From the NCBI RefSeq assembly GCF_035917275.1, contig NZ_CP108508.1, forward strand, positions 7,440,001 to 7,504,000: a DNA stretch of 64,000 bases. The letters are read 5' to 3'. This DNA comes from Streptomyces sp. NBC_01237. Its GTDB lineage: Bacteria; Actinomycetota; Actinomycetes; Streptomycetales; Streptomycetaceae. The position numbers and the translations under genes are program-made. Positions within the stretch are counted from its first letter, which is position 1; every line of letters starts with the position of its first letter. Under the pieces are notes generated by a model, which was not told the DNA's origin, ran no database searches, and worked only from the letters and a program-made list of their open reading frames with translations. This document shows, in pieces, positions 43,095-51,635 of the stretch.

Positions 43095-45137
43095 GTGACC
43101 ACAGAGCCGAACGTGTCCACCACGCCCAACGTTTCCACAGCGCCGTACGGAACCTGGCCCTCACCGATCGACGCGGCACTCGCCGCCTCGCACGACGGAC
43201 GCCCGGACCACGTCGGCACCGTCGGCGAGGAAGTGTGGTGGACCGAGCCGCGCCCGGCCGAGGGCGGTCGGCGGGCGCTGGTGCGCCGGCGCGCGGACGG
43301 CACCACCGCAGCCGTGCTGCCCGCACCGTGGAACACCCGCAGCCGGGTCATCGAGTACGGCGGGCAGCCCTGGGCAGGCACCGAACGCACCGAGGGCGGC
43401 CCGCTCGTCGTCTTCGTCCACTTCACCGACCAGCGGCTCTACGCCTACGCCCCCGACGGCCCCGACGAACCCTGGCCGCTCACTCCGGTGTCGGACATCG
43501 GCGGCGGACTGCGCTGGGTGGACCCGGAGCTGCACCTCGGCCGGGGTGCCCGGGGCGAAGTCTGGTGTGTCCTGGAGGAGTTCACCGGCGAGGCACCGAC
43601 CGATGTGCGCCGGGTCGTCGCCGCCGTGCCGCTGGACGGCTCGGCCGCCGACGACCGCACGGCCGTACGCGAACTCTCCGACGACCGGCACCGGTTCGTC
43701 ACGGGGCCGCGGCTCTCGCACGACGGGCGGCGGGCCGCCTGGATCGCCTGGGACCACCCGCGGATGCCCTGGGACGGCACGGTGGTGATGCTGGCCGAGG
43801 TCAGCGAGGAGGGCACCTTCACCGGCGTACGCCCGCTCGTCGGCGACATCGACGAGTCCGTCTGCCAGATCGAGTGGGACCGGGACGGCACCCTGCTGTT
43901 CGTCTCGGACCTCGGCGACTGGTGGGAACTCCAGCGCATCCGGCCCGACGCCCCGGCGGGCGGGGCCCTCCCCACCAGCCGGCTCTGCTCCGGCCGGGGC
44001 GAGGAGTTCGGCGGAGCGCTGTGGAAGATCGGGCTGCGCTGGTTCCGGCCGCTGGACAACGGACTGATCGCCGTCATCCACGGCAGGGGCACCACCCGGC
44101 TCGGCGTGCTCGACCCGGAGACCGGGGAACTCGCCGATGTGCCGGGACCCTGGACGGCCTGGGCCGACACGCTCGCCGTACGGGGCAGCAGGGTCATCGG
44201 CGTCGCCGCGAGCCCGCGCAGCGGTGCCGAGGTGGTGGAGCTGGACACCGCGACCGGACACACCCGGATCATCGGCGTACCCCACCGCGACGCGGTCGAT
44301 CCCGCGTACTACCCCGAACCCCGCGACCGCACCTTCACCGGTCCCGACGGCCGTGAGATCCACGCCCACATCTACCCGCCGCACAGCCCCGACCGCGGCG
44401 GGCCCGAGGGGGAGCTCCCGCCGTACGTGGTCTGGGCGCACGGCGGCCCGACCGGCCACGCGCCGCTCGTCCTCGACCTGGAGATCGCCTACTTCACCTC
44501 GCGCGGCATCGGTGTCGCCGAGGTCAACTACGGCGGCTCCACCGGCTACGGCCGCCGTTACCGCGAGCGGCTGCGCGGCCAGTGGGGCGTCGTCGACGTG
44601 GAGGACTGCGCCGCCGTCGCCGAGGCGCTGGCCGCCGAGGGCTCGGCCGACCGGGACCGCCTCGCGATCAGGGGCGGCAGCGCGGGCGGCTGGACCACCG
44701 CCGCCTCGCTGACCTCCACCGGCCTCTACGCCTGCGGGACGATCAGCTACCCCATCCTGGACCTCGCGGGCTGGGCCACCGACGAGACCCACGACTTCGA
44801 GTCGCGGTATCTGGAATCGCTCGTCGGACCGTTCGCCGAGGTGCCGGAGCGCTACCGCGAGCGTTCGCCGATGCACCGCACCGACCGCCTCACCACACCG
44901 TTCCTGCTGCTCCAGGGGCTCGACGACGTGATCTGCCCGCCCGCACAGTGCGAGCGGTTCCTCGCGGCCGTCGAGGGCCGCGGCATCGCGCACGCGTACA
45001 TCGCCTTCGAGGGGGAGAGCCATGGGTTCCGGCGCGCGGACACCATGGTCCGCGCGCTGGAGGCCGAACTCTCCCTCTACGCCCAGACGTTCGGCATCGA
45101 CCGCCCCGACGTCCCGCGGCTGGAGCTGAGGAAGTGA
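43095..45137 (+). CDS. S9 family prolyl oligopeptidase-type peptidase
   Basis: 680 residues: an N-terminal beta-propeller (WTEPRPAEGGRRALVRR on to about residue 400) and a C-terminal alpha/beta hydrolase. Nucleophile S529 in RGGSAGG, charge-relay Asp in LLLQGLDDVICPP and His in EGESHGFRRADT. It is cytoplasmic (no signal peptide) and cuts short peptides after hydrophobic or Pro residues. Its stop overlaps the next start by four bases. Confidence 0.93.
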   Translation: MTTEPNVSTTPNVSTAPYGTWPSPIDAALAASHDGRPDHVGTVGEEVWWTEPRPAEGGRRALVRRRADGTTAAVLPAPWNTRSRVIEYGGQPWAGTERTEGGPLVVFVHFTDQRLYAYAPDGPDEPWPLTPVSDIGGGLRWVDPELHLGRGARGEVWCVLEEFTGEAPTDVRRVVAAVPLDGSAADDRTAVRELSDDRHRFVTGPRLSHDGRRAAWIAWDHPRMPWDGTVVMLAEVSEEGTFTGVRPLVGDIDESVCQIEWDRDGTLLFVSDLGDWWELQRIRPDAPAGGALPTSRLCSGRGEEFGGALWKIGLRWFRPLDNGLIAVIHGRGTTRLGVLDPETGELADVPGPWTAWADTLAVRGSRVIGVAASPRSGAEVVELDTATGHTRIIGVPHRDAVDPAYYPEPRDRTFTGPDGREIHAHIYPPHSPDRGGPEGELPPYVVWAHGGPTGHAPLVLDLEIAYFTSRGIGVAEVNYGGSTGYGRRYRERLRGQWGVVDVEDCAAVAEALAAEGSADRDRLAIRGGSAGGWTTAASLTSTGLYACGTISYPILDLAGWATDETHDFESRYLESLVGPFAEVPERYRERSPMHRTDRLTTPFLLLQGLDDVICPPAQCERFLAAVEGRGIAHAYIAFEGESHGFRRADTMVRALEAELSLYAQTFGIDRPDVPRLELRK

Positions 45138-46123
45138 CCCCCGGACCGGCGGGTCCCACGAAACCGCGGGACTCCCGCGCCCCGCTGGAAACCCTCGCCC
45201 GGCCCGCCCGGCTGCGACCCGGTGCGCGGGTCGCGGTGGTGGCGCCCAGTGGGCCGGTGCCCGCCGACCGGCTGGCGGTGGGCCTCGATCTGCTGCGCGG
45301 CTGGGATCTGGAGCCGGTCGTCGCACCTCATGTCCTTGATGTCCACCCCGAGTTGGACTACCTCGCCGGTACGGATGAGAACCGTGCCGCCGATCTCCAG
45401 GATGCCTGGTGCGACCCGTCCGTCGATGCCGTGCTGTGCGCCCGCGGCGGCTACGGCACCCACCGCATGGTCGATCTGCTGGACTGGTCGGCGATCCGGG
45501 CGGCCGGGCCGAAGGTGTTCGTCGGGTACAGCGACATCACCGTGCTCCACGAGGCGTTCGCACTGCGGGCCGGGTTCTCCACGCTGCACGGTCCGATGGT
45601 CGCGACCGAGGAGTTCCTCAAGGACGCGCCCACCCAGGAGCATCTGCGCGCCACACTGTTCGCTCCCGAGTCCGTGCGCACCCTCGGCCTGGACACGGCG
45701 GCGGTGCTGGTGCCCGGCCGGGTCCGGGGCGTCACGTACGGCGGCTGTGTCAGCCTGCTCGCCGCCGACCTGGGTACCCCGGGGGCCCGGACGTCGGCCC
45801 GGGGCGGGCTGCTGGCGATCGAGGACGTCACGGAGGACCCCTACCGGCTCGACGGCATCCTCACCAGACTGCTGCGGGCCGGGGCGCTCGACGGCGTCTG
45901 CGGTGTGGTGTGCGGATCGTGGGAGGAGTGCGGCCCCTATGAACAGGTGCGTGCGGTCCTCGCCGACCGGCTCGGCGGCCTGGGCGTACCCGTCGTCGAG
46001 GAGCTGGGTTTCGGGCACTCGCCGTCGGCACTGACGATTCCGCTGGGCCTGCCCGCGGTGCTGGACGCCCCGGCCGACGGTGGCCGACCGACCCTGACGG
46101 CGGAGGTTCCCGCGCTGCTGTGA
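45134..46123 (+). CDS. S66 LD-carboxypeptidase
   Basis: 329 residues from GTG 45134, overlapping the S9 gene by four bases. S66 motifs: VAVVAPSGPV, ARGGYGTHRMVDLLDW, nucleophile S133 in VGYSDITVLHEAF and a late GxGxS region FGHSPSALTIPLG with the histidine. The enzyme releases the terminal D-Ala from murein tetrapeptides (LdcA). With DppA upstream it makes murein peptides a likely substrate. Confidence 0.92.
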   Translation: MTPGPAGPTKPRDSRAPLETLARPARLRPGARVAVVAPSGPVPADRLAVGLDLLRGWDLEPVVAPHVLDVHPELDYLAGTDENRAADLQDAWCDPSVDAVLCARGGYGTHRMVDLLDWSAIRAAGPKVFVGYSDITVLHEAFALRAGFSTLHGPMVATEEFLKDAPTQEHLRATLFAPESVRTLGLDTAAVLVPGRVRGVTYGGCVSLLAADLGTPGARTSARGGLLAIEDVTEDPYRLDGILTRLLRAGALDGVCGVVCGSWEECGPYEQVRAVLADRLGGLGVPVVEELGFGHSPSALTIPLGLPAVLDAPADGGRPTLTAEVPALL

Positions 46124-46133
46124 GGCCGCGGGG

Positions 46134-46206
46134 CCGGGGCCGGATCGGGGCCGCGGAACGCGGGGCCGGCGGCGCGGGACGCGGGCCGCCGCGGACCCGG
46201 CCCCGG
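46134..46206. terminator. GC-rich hairpin ending the peptidase operon
   Basis: Ten-base arms CCGGGGCCGG (46134-46143) and CCGGCCCCGG (46197-46206) with further internal GC pairing, just after the S66 stop at 46123. Confidence 0.6.
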
Positions 46207-46298
46207 CGTGTGTGCAGAGCGTGAACATCTTTCAAGGAACGCCGTCCTGGGCGTTGACGCGGTGATGACGCCTGCCACACCATGGGCCCGGCCCAATA

Positions 46299-46314
46299 CT
46301 TACCGGTCGGTAAG
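46299..46314. promoter_or_regulatory. TetR-type operator before the CocE-like gene
   Basis: CTTACCGGTCGGTAAG, perfect seven-base arms CTTACCG/CGGTAAG with a two-base centre, ending 23 bases before the start codon. The spacing and sequence are those of TetR-family operators, so repression is likely. The repressor is not in the immediate neighbourhood. Confidence 0.65.
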
Positions 46315-46337
46315 GTGTCCTCGGTGTGGAGGTCTAC

Positions 46338-48116
46338 GTGTCAGGTGCTGTCTCCCGGTTCCGCAAGCCACTCATCGCCGTCGCGGGGGCGGCCCTCGTC
46401 GCCCCTCTCGCGTTCGCCGGGCCGGCACAGGCCGATGCCGCCCAATACACCGTCACCCCGCTGAAGTTCACCGTCCAGGCCGGTGGCCGCTCCTGCACCG
46501 TCGATGCCGACCTCTACCGCCCCGCCGGGGTCGACGCCGCCCACCCGGCCCCCGCGGTCCTCGCCACCAACGGCTTCGGCGGCAGCAAGTCCGACGGCTC
46601 GACGGGCACCATCGGCAAGGCCTTCGCCACCCGCGGCTACGTGGGCCTCGTCTACTCGGGCCTCGGCTTCGGCAAGTCCGGCTGTCTCATCACGCTCGAC
46701 GACCCCGCCGTCGACGGTGCGGCGGCGAGCGGACTCCTCGACTTCCTCGCCGGGACCCGTGCCGCCGACGACGGCACCGAGGCGGACTTCGTCACCAAGG
46801 ACGGCGAGGGCGACCCGCGCGTCGGCATGATCGGCGGCTCGTACGGCGGCGCCGTACAGATGGCCACCGCCGCCGTCGACCGCCGGGTCGACGCCCTCGT
46901 CCCGCTGATCACCTGGAACGACCTCGGATACGCCCTCGCACCCAACAACACTGGTGCGCGCGCCGGGGTCTCCTCCGACACCCCCGGCGTCTTCAAGTGG
47001 CAGTGGACCAACGGGTTCTACCTGATCGGGGAGGGGCAGACCATCCTGAACCCGAGCCTCGACCCGTCCCGGTTCGGCAGCCTGGACTGCCTGCACTTCG
47101 CCGCCCGCGCCTGCGAGACCATCCGGCTGCTCAACTCCGGCCGCTACCCCGCCGACGAGGCCGCCGCGATGCTCGCGTACGCGCGCAGCGTCTCACCCGT
47201 CTCCTACCTCGGACAGGTCAAGGCCCCCACCTTGCTCATCCAGGGCCAGGCCGACAGCCTGTTCAACCTGAACGAGGCCACCGCCACGTACAAGACCCTC
47301 AAGGCCCGGGGCGCCACGGCGAAGATGATCTGGCAGGCATGGGGCCACAGCGGCGGCCAGACGGACGGGGAACTCGACCTGGGGCAGGGCAATCTGGAGA
47401 CGAGCTACGTCGGACAGCGCGTCCTCGCCTGGTTCGACCGCTACCTCCAGAAGAAGACGGACACCGACACCGGCCCCGCGTTCGCGTACTACCGCGACTG
47501 GCGGAGCGGATACGGCACCGCGGCCGCCGTGCCGTCCCTGTCGCGGAAGATGTATCTCTCCGGCGACGGCAAGCTGGTCGACAACCGCTCCAAGGTGATC
47601 CGCGGCAGCCGCCAGTACACCAACTGGCTCGTGCCGACCAGCCACTCCGAGAGCTCGCTCGCCGGTGTCATCGGCCTGCCCGACCCGAAGCCGTACGACA
47701 CCAAGGGCACCTACCTCGGCTGGACCAGCGAGCCGCTGGCCTCGCCCGTCGATGTCGTCGGCGCCCCGAGGGCCACCCTGAAGGTCGTCTCGCCGAAGAC
47801 GGAACGCGTCCAGAACAGCGGGGACGCCGCGGACAAGCTCGTCCTGTTCGCCAAGGTGTACGACGTGGCCCCCGACGGCAGCAAGAAGCTGGTGAACCGG
47901 CTGGTCTCGCCCGTCCGCGTGCCCGACGTCACCCTGCCCTTCACCGTGGAGCTTCCGGGCATCGTCCACCGGTACGAGGCGGGGCACCGGCTCGAATTCG
48001 TGATCGCGGCCAGCGACTCGGCGTACTTCGGCAACCGGGGCATCAAGCCGGTCACCGTCGTGAGCGCCCCGCAGGACACGGGAGTACTGGAACTCCCGGT
48101 GGTCCCCGCAGGCTGA
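46338..48116 (+). CDS. Secreted CocE/NonD-type alpha/beta hydrolase (X-Pro dipeptidyl-peptidase-like)
   Basis: 592 residues from GTG 46338 (TGGAGG five bases upstream; GTG 46326 is the alternative). Signal peptide to about residue 33 (LIAVAGAALVAPLAFAGPAQADA). Hydrolase domain with nucleophile S168 in GGSYGG and ITWNDLGYAL; the C-terminal jelly-roll (VSPVRVPDVTLPFTVELPG, HRYEAGHRLEFVIAAS) is the CocE/PepX C-domain. Substrate: X-Pro peptides or an ester. Behind a TetR-type operator, separate from the peptidase operon by a terminator. Confidence 0.88.
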   Translation: MSGAVSRFRKPLIAVAGAALVAPLAFAGPAQADAAQYTVTPLKFTVQAGGRSCTVDADLYRPAGVDAAHPAPAVLATNGFGGSKSDGSTGTIGKAFATRGYVGLVYSGLGFGKSGCLITLDDPAVDGAAASGLLDFLAGTRAADDGTEADFVTKDGEGDPRVGMIGGSYGGAVQMATAAVDRRVDALVPLITWNDLGYALAPNNTGARAGVSSDTPGVFKWQWTNGFYLIGEGQTILNPSLDPSRFGSLDCLHFAARACETIRLLNSGRYPADEAAAMLAYARSVSPVSYLGQVKAPTLLIQGQADSLFNLNEATATYKTLKARGATAKMIWQAWGHSGGQTDGELDLGQGNLETSYVGQRVLAWFDRYLQKKTDTDTGPAFAYYRDWRSGYGTAAAVPSLSRKMYLSGDGKLVDNRSKVIRGSRQYTNWLVPTSHSESSLAGVIGLPDPKPYDTKGTYLGWTSEPLASPVDVVGAPRATLKVVSPKTERVQNSGDAADKLVLFAKVYDVAPDGSKKLVNRLVSPVRVPDVTLPFTVELPGIVHRYEAGHRLEFVIAASDSAYFGNRGIKPVTVVSAPQDTGVLELPVVPAG

Positions 48117-48279
48117 CCGCCGCCCCCGCTGCCGCCCCACCACCCCGTCGCATCACCCGAACGGCCGTACTGCACCGCCCCCCGGTCCGGGGATGGAGAC
48201 ATCCTGGGACCCGGGGGCGGCTGCCGTAGGGCGGTACGGCGCCGGGCCGGACACGAGGAGCCAGCGAAAGGGCCTGACC

Positions 48280-48519
48280 ATGAGCCCCAAGGACGTATCG
48301 AGCGGCGGCAAGGGCAGTACAGGGCTGTTCACCCCGGCACGCGTCGCCGTCGCCGTCGTGGCCGTGCTCGCGCTCGTCTTCATCTGCGTGAACACCGACG
48401 ACGTCACCATCCGGCTGATCGTCCCCGAGGTCTCGATGCCGCTCTGGCTCGCCCTGCTGGGCGTGTTCGCGGCCGGGCTGCTCTGCGGCGGCTATGTGTT
48501 CCGCCGGCGCACGAAGTAG
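48280..48519 (+). CDS. LapA-like small membrane protein (DUF1049)
   Basis: 79 residues from ATG 48280. Two helices (VAVAVVAVLALVFICVN and LWLALLGVFAAGLLCGGYVF) around a short TDDVTIRLIVPEVSMP hairpin, closing with basic RRRTK; this is the LapA/DUF1049 pattern. Role unknown in actinobacteria. Confidence 0.85.
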   Translation: MSPKDVSSGGKGSTGLFTPARVAVAVVAVLALVFICVNTDDVTIRLIVPEVSMPLWLALLGVFAAGLLCGGYVFRRRTK

Positions 48520-48652
48520 CGGCCTGCGACACCGGAACGCACCGGGCGGCGACCGGTCGTCGCGCGCCCCGGCGTACGCACACGGATCGGCGGTACGTAC
48601 GCGGACCGGCGCGCACGCGGTCCGGCGGCGCGCCGCGTCGTACGCTGAGCGG

Positions 48653-49207
48653 ATGCCCGAGCCGACCGATCCCCTCCCGCCCGCCGCGTACCTGGCCGAA
48701 GGCCCCAGGACGGCGCTGCGGCACTTCACCCGCGCGGATGCCGAGGAGTTCACCGCCCGCGCGAGGGAGAGCCGCGCCCTCCACCATCCGTGGCTCTTCC
48801 CGCCGGAGGACCCCGGCGCCTACGGGGAGTACGCCGGTCACCTCCGCACGGACCCGGCCCGGGAGGGTTTCCTCGTCTGCGAACGCGCCGCGGGCGGCGG
48901 CATCGCCGGATTCATCAACATCAACAACATCGTCCTCGGCGGATTCTGCTGCGGTGCCCTGGGCTACGGGGCCTTCGCGCACGCGGCCGGGCGCGGCCTG
49001 ATGTCCGAGGCGCTGGGCCTCGTCATCGCCCACGCCTTCGGGCCGCTCGGCCTGCACCGCCTGGAGGCCAACATCCAGCCCGCCAACGCGCCCTCGATCG
49101 CGCTGGTCCGGCAGGCCGGGTTCCGGCTGGAGGGCCTCTCCCCGGACTTCCTCTTCGTCGACGGCGCCTGGCGCGACCACGAACGGTGGGCGATCACGGC
49201 CCGGTGA
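48653..49207 (+). CDS. RimJ/RimL-type GNAT N-acetyltransferase
   Basis: 184 residues from ATG 48653. Acetyl-CoA site GYGAFAHAAGRGLMSEALGLV and the RimJ-type ending HRLEANIQPANAPSIALVRQAGFRLEG, with FVDGAWRDHERWAI at the C-terminus. Acts on protein N-termini or small amines; target not known. Confidence 0.9.
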   Translation: MPEPTDPLPPAAYLAEGPRTALRHFTRADAEEFTARARESRALHHPWLFPPEDPGAYGEYAGHLRTDPAREGFLVCERAAGGGIAGFININNIVLGGFCCGALGYGAFAHAAGRGLMSEALGLVIAHAFGPLGLHRLEANIQPANAPSIALVRQAGFRLEGLSPDFLFVDGAWRDHERWAITAR

Positions 49208-49270
49208 GGGGCCGACCCTCTTCCCCCGGGCCACAGTGCACCGACCCGCCACCGATCCGTCGCCGACCTG

Positions 49271-49330
49271 CCTCCGACCGCCTCCGACCGCCTCCGACCG
49301 CCTCCGTCCCGTCTCCGTCCCGCCTCCGTG
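49271..49330. repeat. 10-bp tandem repeat
   Basis: CCTCCGACCG three times exactly (49271-49300), then three decayed units to 49330 (CCTCCGTCCC and relatives). The gap 49208-49579 holds nothing else I recognise; a TAGCTT -10-like box lies near 49533. Confidence 0.75.
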
Positions 49331-49579
49331 CCGGGCCAACTGCCGTACGGCGGCGGGTCGGACCGCCGCCCGGGCAACCCGGGCCTCGTTCACCCAGGTC
49401 GGCCGTGCCGGCCGGACATCAGGCGCAGGCCCGCCGCCATCCGGGCGGGGCGACCCGCGCACACGTCTCCTCTTCATGCACTCTTCGCCCATCTGTCGCC
49501 GTTACGGCCCGGTTCCTCCCCGCTTCCTGTGGCTAGCTTTCAGTCGCCCCCCGATGCTCGATCCGCCACGGAGAGATCC

Positions 49580-51472
49580 ATGTGTAGCCCGACCCACCGG
49601 CCCGACGGTCCGGTCCTGCCCGCCGCCGGCCGCCGTTCCTTCCTGCGTGCCACCGCGCTCACCGGTGCCGCGACCGCCGCCTCCGGGCTGCTGGCCGCCG
49701 GTCCCGCCGCCGCTCTTCCGCAGCAGTCCACCGCGTCGGGCGCGGTCCGTCACCCGGATCCCGAACACCCGCGGTTCACCGTCGTGGTCATGCCGGACAC
49801 CCAGTACCTCTTCGACGGGGCCAGCATCCACAAGGCGCCGGTCGAGGCATCGCTGCGCTATGTGCTCGACAACGGGCGCGACGAGAACATCGTCTTCCTG
49901 TCCCATCTGGGCGACCTGACCGAAAGCGGTCGGGCGAGCGAATTCGGGGCGATCGGCGAGGCGTTCGAGCTGCTCGACCGGCGGCGGGTCGGCTACAGCG
50001 TCGTCGCGGGCAACCACGACATCGCGTCGTCCACCGACGACCAGCGCGGCCGCACCCCGTATCTGGACACCTTCGGCCCGCAGCGCATGCGGCGCCTGCC
50101 GACGTTCGGCGGGGCGACCCCCGACGGCTACAACACCTACCACCTGTTCCGCGCCGCCGGTCGCGAATGGCTGGTGCTGGCGCTCGACTGGCGGCCGTCG
50201 GCGGCCGGGCTGGCCTGGGCGCGCGACGTCATCGCCCGGCACCCGCACACCCCGGTCGTCCTCACCACGCACGAGCTCGTGTACGCCGACGCGGACGGCG
50301 ACGAGGCGGAGTTCTCCGACCACGGCAGACATCTGTGGGACGAGCTGATAGCCGACCACGACCAGATCTTCCTCACCCTCAACGGGCACTACTGGCCCGC
50401 CGGACGGACCACCCGGAAGAACGCCGCGGGCAATGATGTGCACCTGCACATCACCAACTACCAGAACCGCTACTACGGCGGCAGCGCGATGATCCGCCTC
50501 TACCGCTTCGACCTGGCCAGGAACACCATCGACGTGGAGACGATCTCCCCGTGGGTACTGGGCCGTGCGGGCGAAAAGCTCAATGATCTGGAGCGCGGTG
50601 AGATCGAGCTGACCGGCCCCCAGGACCGGTTCTCCGTCCCCGTCGACTTCGCGCAGCGGTTTGCGGGCTTTGCTCCCGTCCCCGTACGCGGCCCCCGTCC
50701 GGCCGCGCGGATGCTGGTGCGCGGCACGGTCGCGTACTGGCGCTTCGACGGCGGGCGCCGGGACGGCTCGGCCGCCGACGCCGCCCTGCGCGTCCCCGAC
50801 CTCTCCGGCCACCGCAACGACCTGGTGCGCCAGGACGTCCCCGGCAGCGGGCCCGACGCCCTGCGCTGGTCGACCGCGCACCACCCGGACCAGCCGGGCC
50901 ACGGCAGCCTCTACTTCGACGGCGGGAAGCCACCGCTGCGGGGCGCGTACCTGCGTACCGTGGACAACGCACCGATCAACACCCTCACATTCAAGTCCGG
51001 TTACACCGTCGAGGCATTCCTGAGCGTGCCCGCCGACTGGGACGCCGGGCACCACGCCTGGGGTGGTGTACTCGGCCGGCAGGGCACACTCCGCGCGGCG
51101 GGCAAGACCGCCGGCGACCCGGAGGAGCCCGTGGCCACCCTGTCCCTGTCGGACGGTCCCGGACTCCAGTGGGCGGCCGCGCCGCTCAACCAGCCCGGGG
51201 CCGTCACCCACTGGAGCCACGAGCTGACACGTGACCGCTGGTATCACGTGGCCCTCGTCAACGACGGCAGGCACACGACGATGTACGTCGACGGCTGCGT
51301 CGTCGCACGCAACCCCGCCACCCGCACCGTCGGGCTGGCCACGGCCGGACTGCCCTGGCTGCTCGGCGGCTACGAGTACGGGGGGAAACTGGACCAGTTG
51401 ATGCACGGCTGGATCGGGGACGTCAGGATCGTCGAACGCGCCCTCCGTACGAAGGACTTCATGATCGCGTGA
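49580..51472 (+). CDS. Tat-exported metallophosphoesterase with C-terminal LamG domain
   Basis: 630 residues from ATG 49580. Twin-arginine signal RRSFLRATA at residues 18-26 with hydrophobic core GAATAASGLLAAGPAAAL. Phosphoesterase metal motifs: VVMPDTQYL, SHLGDLTES, VAGNHD, TTHE, LNGHYW. After about residue 395 comes a LamG/concanavalin-like fold (AYWRFDGGRRDGSA..., YTVEAFLSVPADWDAG..., MYVDGCVV), which usually binds sugars or surfaces. Phosphate source or cyclic nucleotide degradation outside the cell is possible. Confidence 0.92.
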   Translation: MCSPTHRPDGPVLPAAGRRSFLRATALTGAATAASGLLAAGPAAALPQQSTASGAVRHPDPEHPRFTVVVMPDTQYLFDGASIHKAPVEASLRYVLDNGRDENIVFLSHLGDLTESGRASEFGAIGEAFELLDRRRVGYSVVAGNHDIASSTDDQRGRTPYLDTFGPQRMRRLPTFGGATPDGYNTYHLFRAAGREWLVLALDWRPSAAGLAWARDVIARHPHTPVVLTTHELVYADADGDEAEFSDHGRHLWDELIADHDQIFLTLNGHYWPAGRTTRKNAAGNDVHLHITNYQNRYYGGSAMIRLYRFDLARNTIDVETISPWVLGRAGEKLNDLERGEIELTGPQDRFSVPVDFAQRFAGFAPVPVRGPRPAARMLVRGTVAYWRFDGGRRDGSAADAALRVPDLSGHRNDLVRQDVPGSGPDALRWSTAHHPDQPGHGSLYFDGGKPPLRGAYLRTVDNAPINTLTFKSGYTVEAFLSVPADWDAGHHAWGGVLGRQGTLRAAGKTAGDPEEPVATLSLSDGPGLQWAAAPLNQPGAVTHWSHELTRDRWYHVALVNDGRHTTMYVDGCVVARNPATRTVGLATAGLPWLLGGYEYGGKLDQLMHGWIGDVRIVERALRTKDFMIA

Positions 51473-51582
51473 GTCGTCCGGGGCCGGACGTCCGGGGCGC
51501 GGGCGGGTGTCCGCGCCCCGGCATCTTCCCGCCCCGTCGACGGGGCGGCCGGGCCGCCACCACGGGGTTTTCGGGTTTTAAT

Positions 51583-51598
51583 CGTGTTGATCATCACG
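51583..51598. promoter_or_regulatory. Palindrome overlapping the acyl-CoA oxidase promoter
   Basis: CGTGTTGATCATCACG is symmetric at 14 of 16 positions around TGATCA and abuts the -35 box at 51599. An operator for a dimeric regulator, maybe the AraC protein at 53580, is a guess. Confidence 0.4.
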
Positions 51599-51627
51599 CT
51601 GTCGTTACTGACCGTATGGGCTAGCGT
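51599..51627 (+). promoter_or_regulatory. Promoter of the acyl-CoA oxidase gene, probably leaderless
   Basis: -35 CTGTCG (51599-51604), 17-base spacer, -10 TAGCGT (51622-51627). Transcription would begin at about 51634-51636, which is the GTG start codon itself, and there is no ribosome site, so the mRNA is probably leaderless. The sequence is AT-richer than its surroundings. Confidence 0.45.
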
Positions 51628-51635
51628 GCCGAAGC

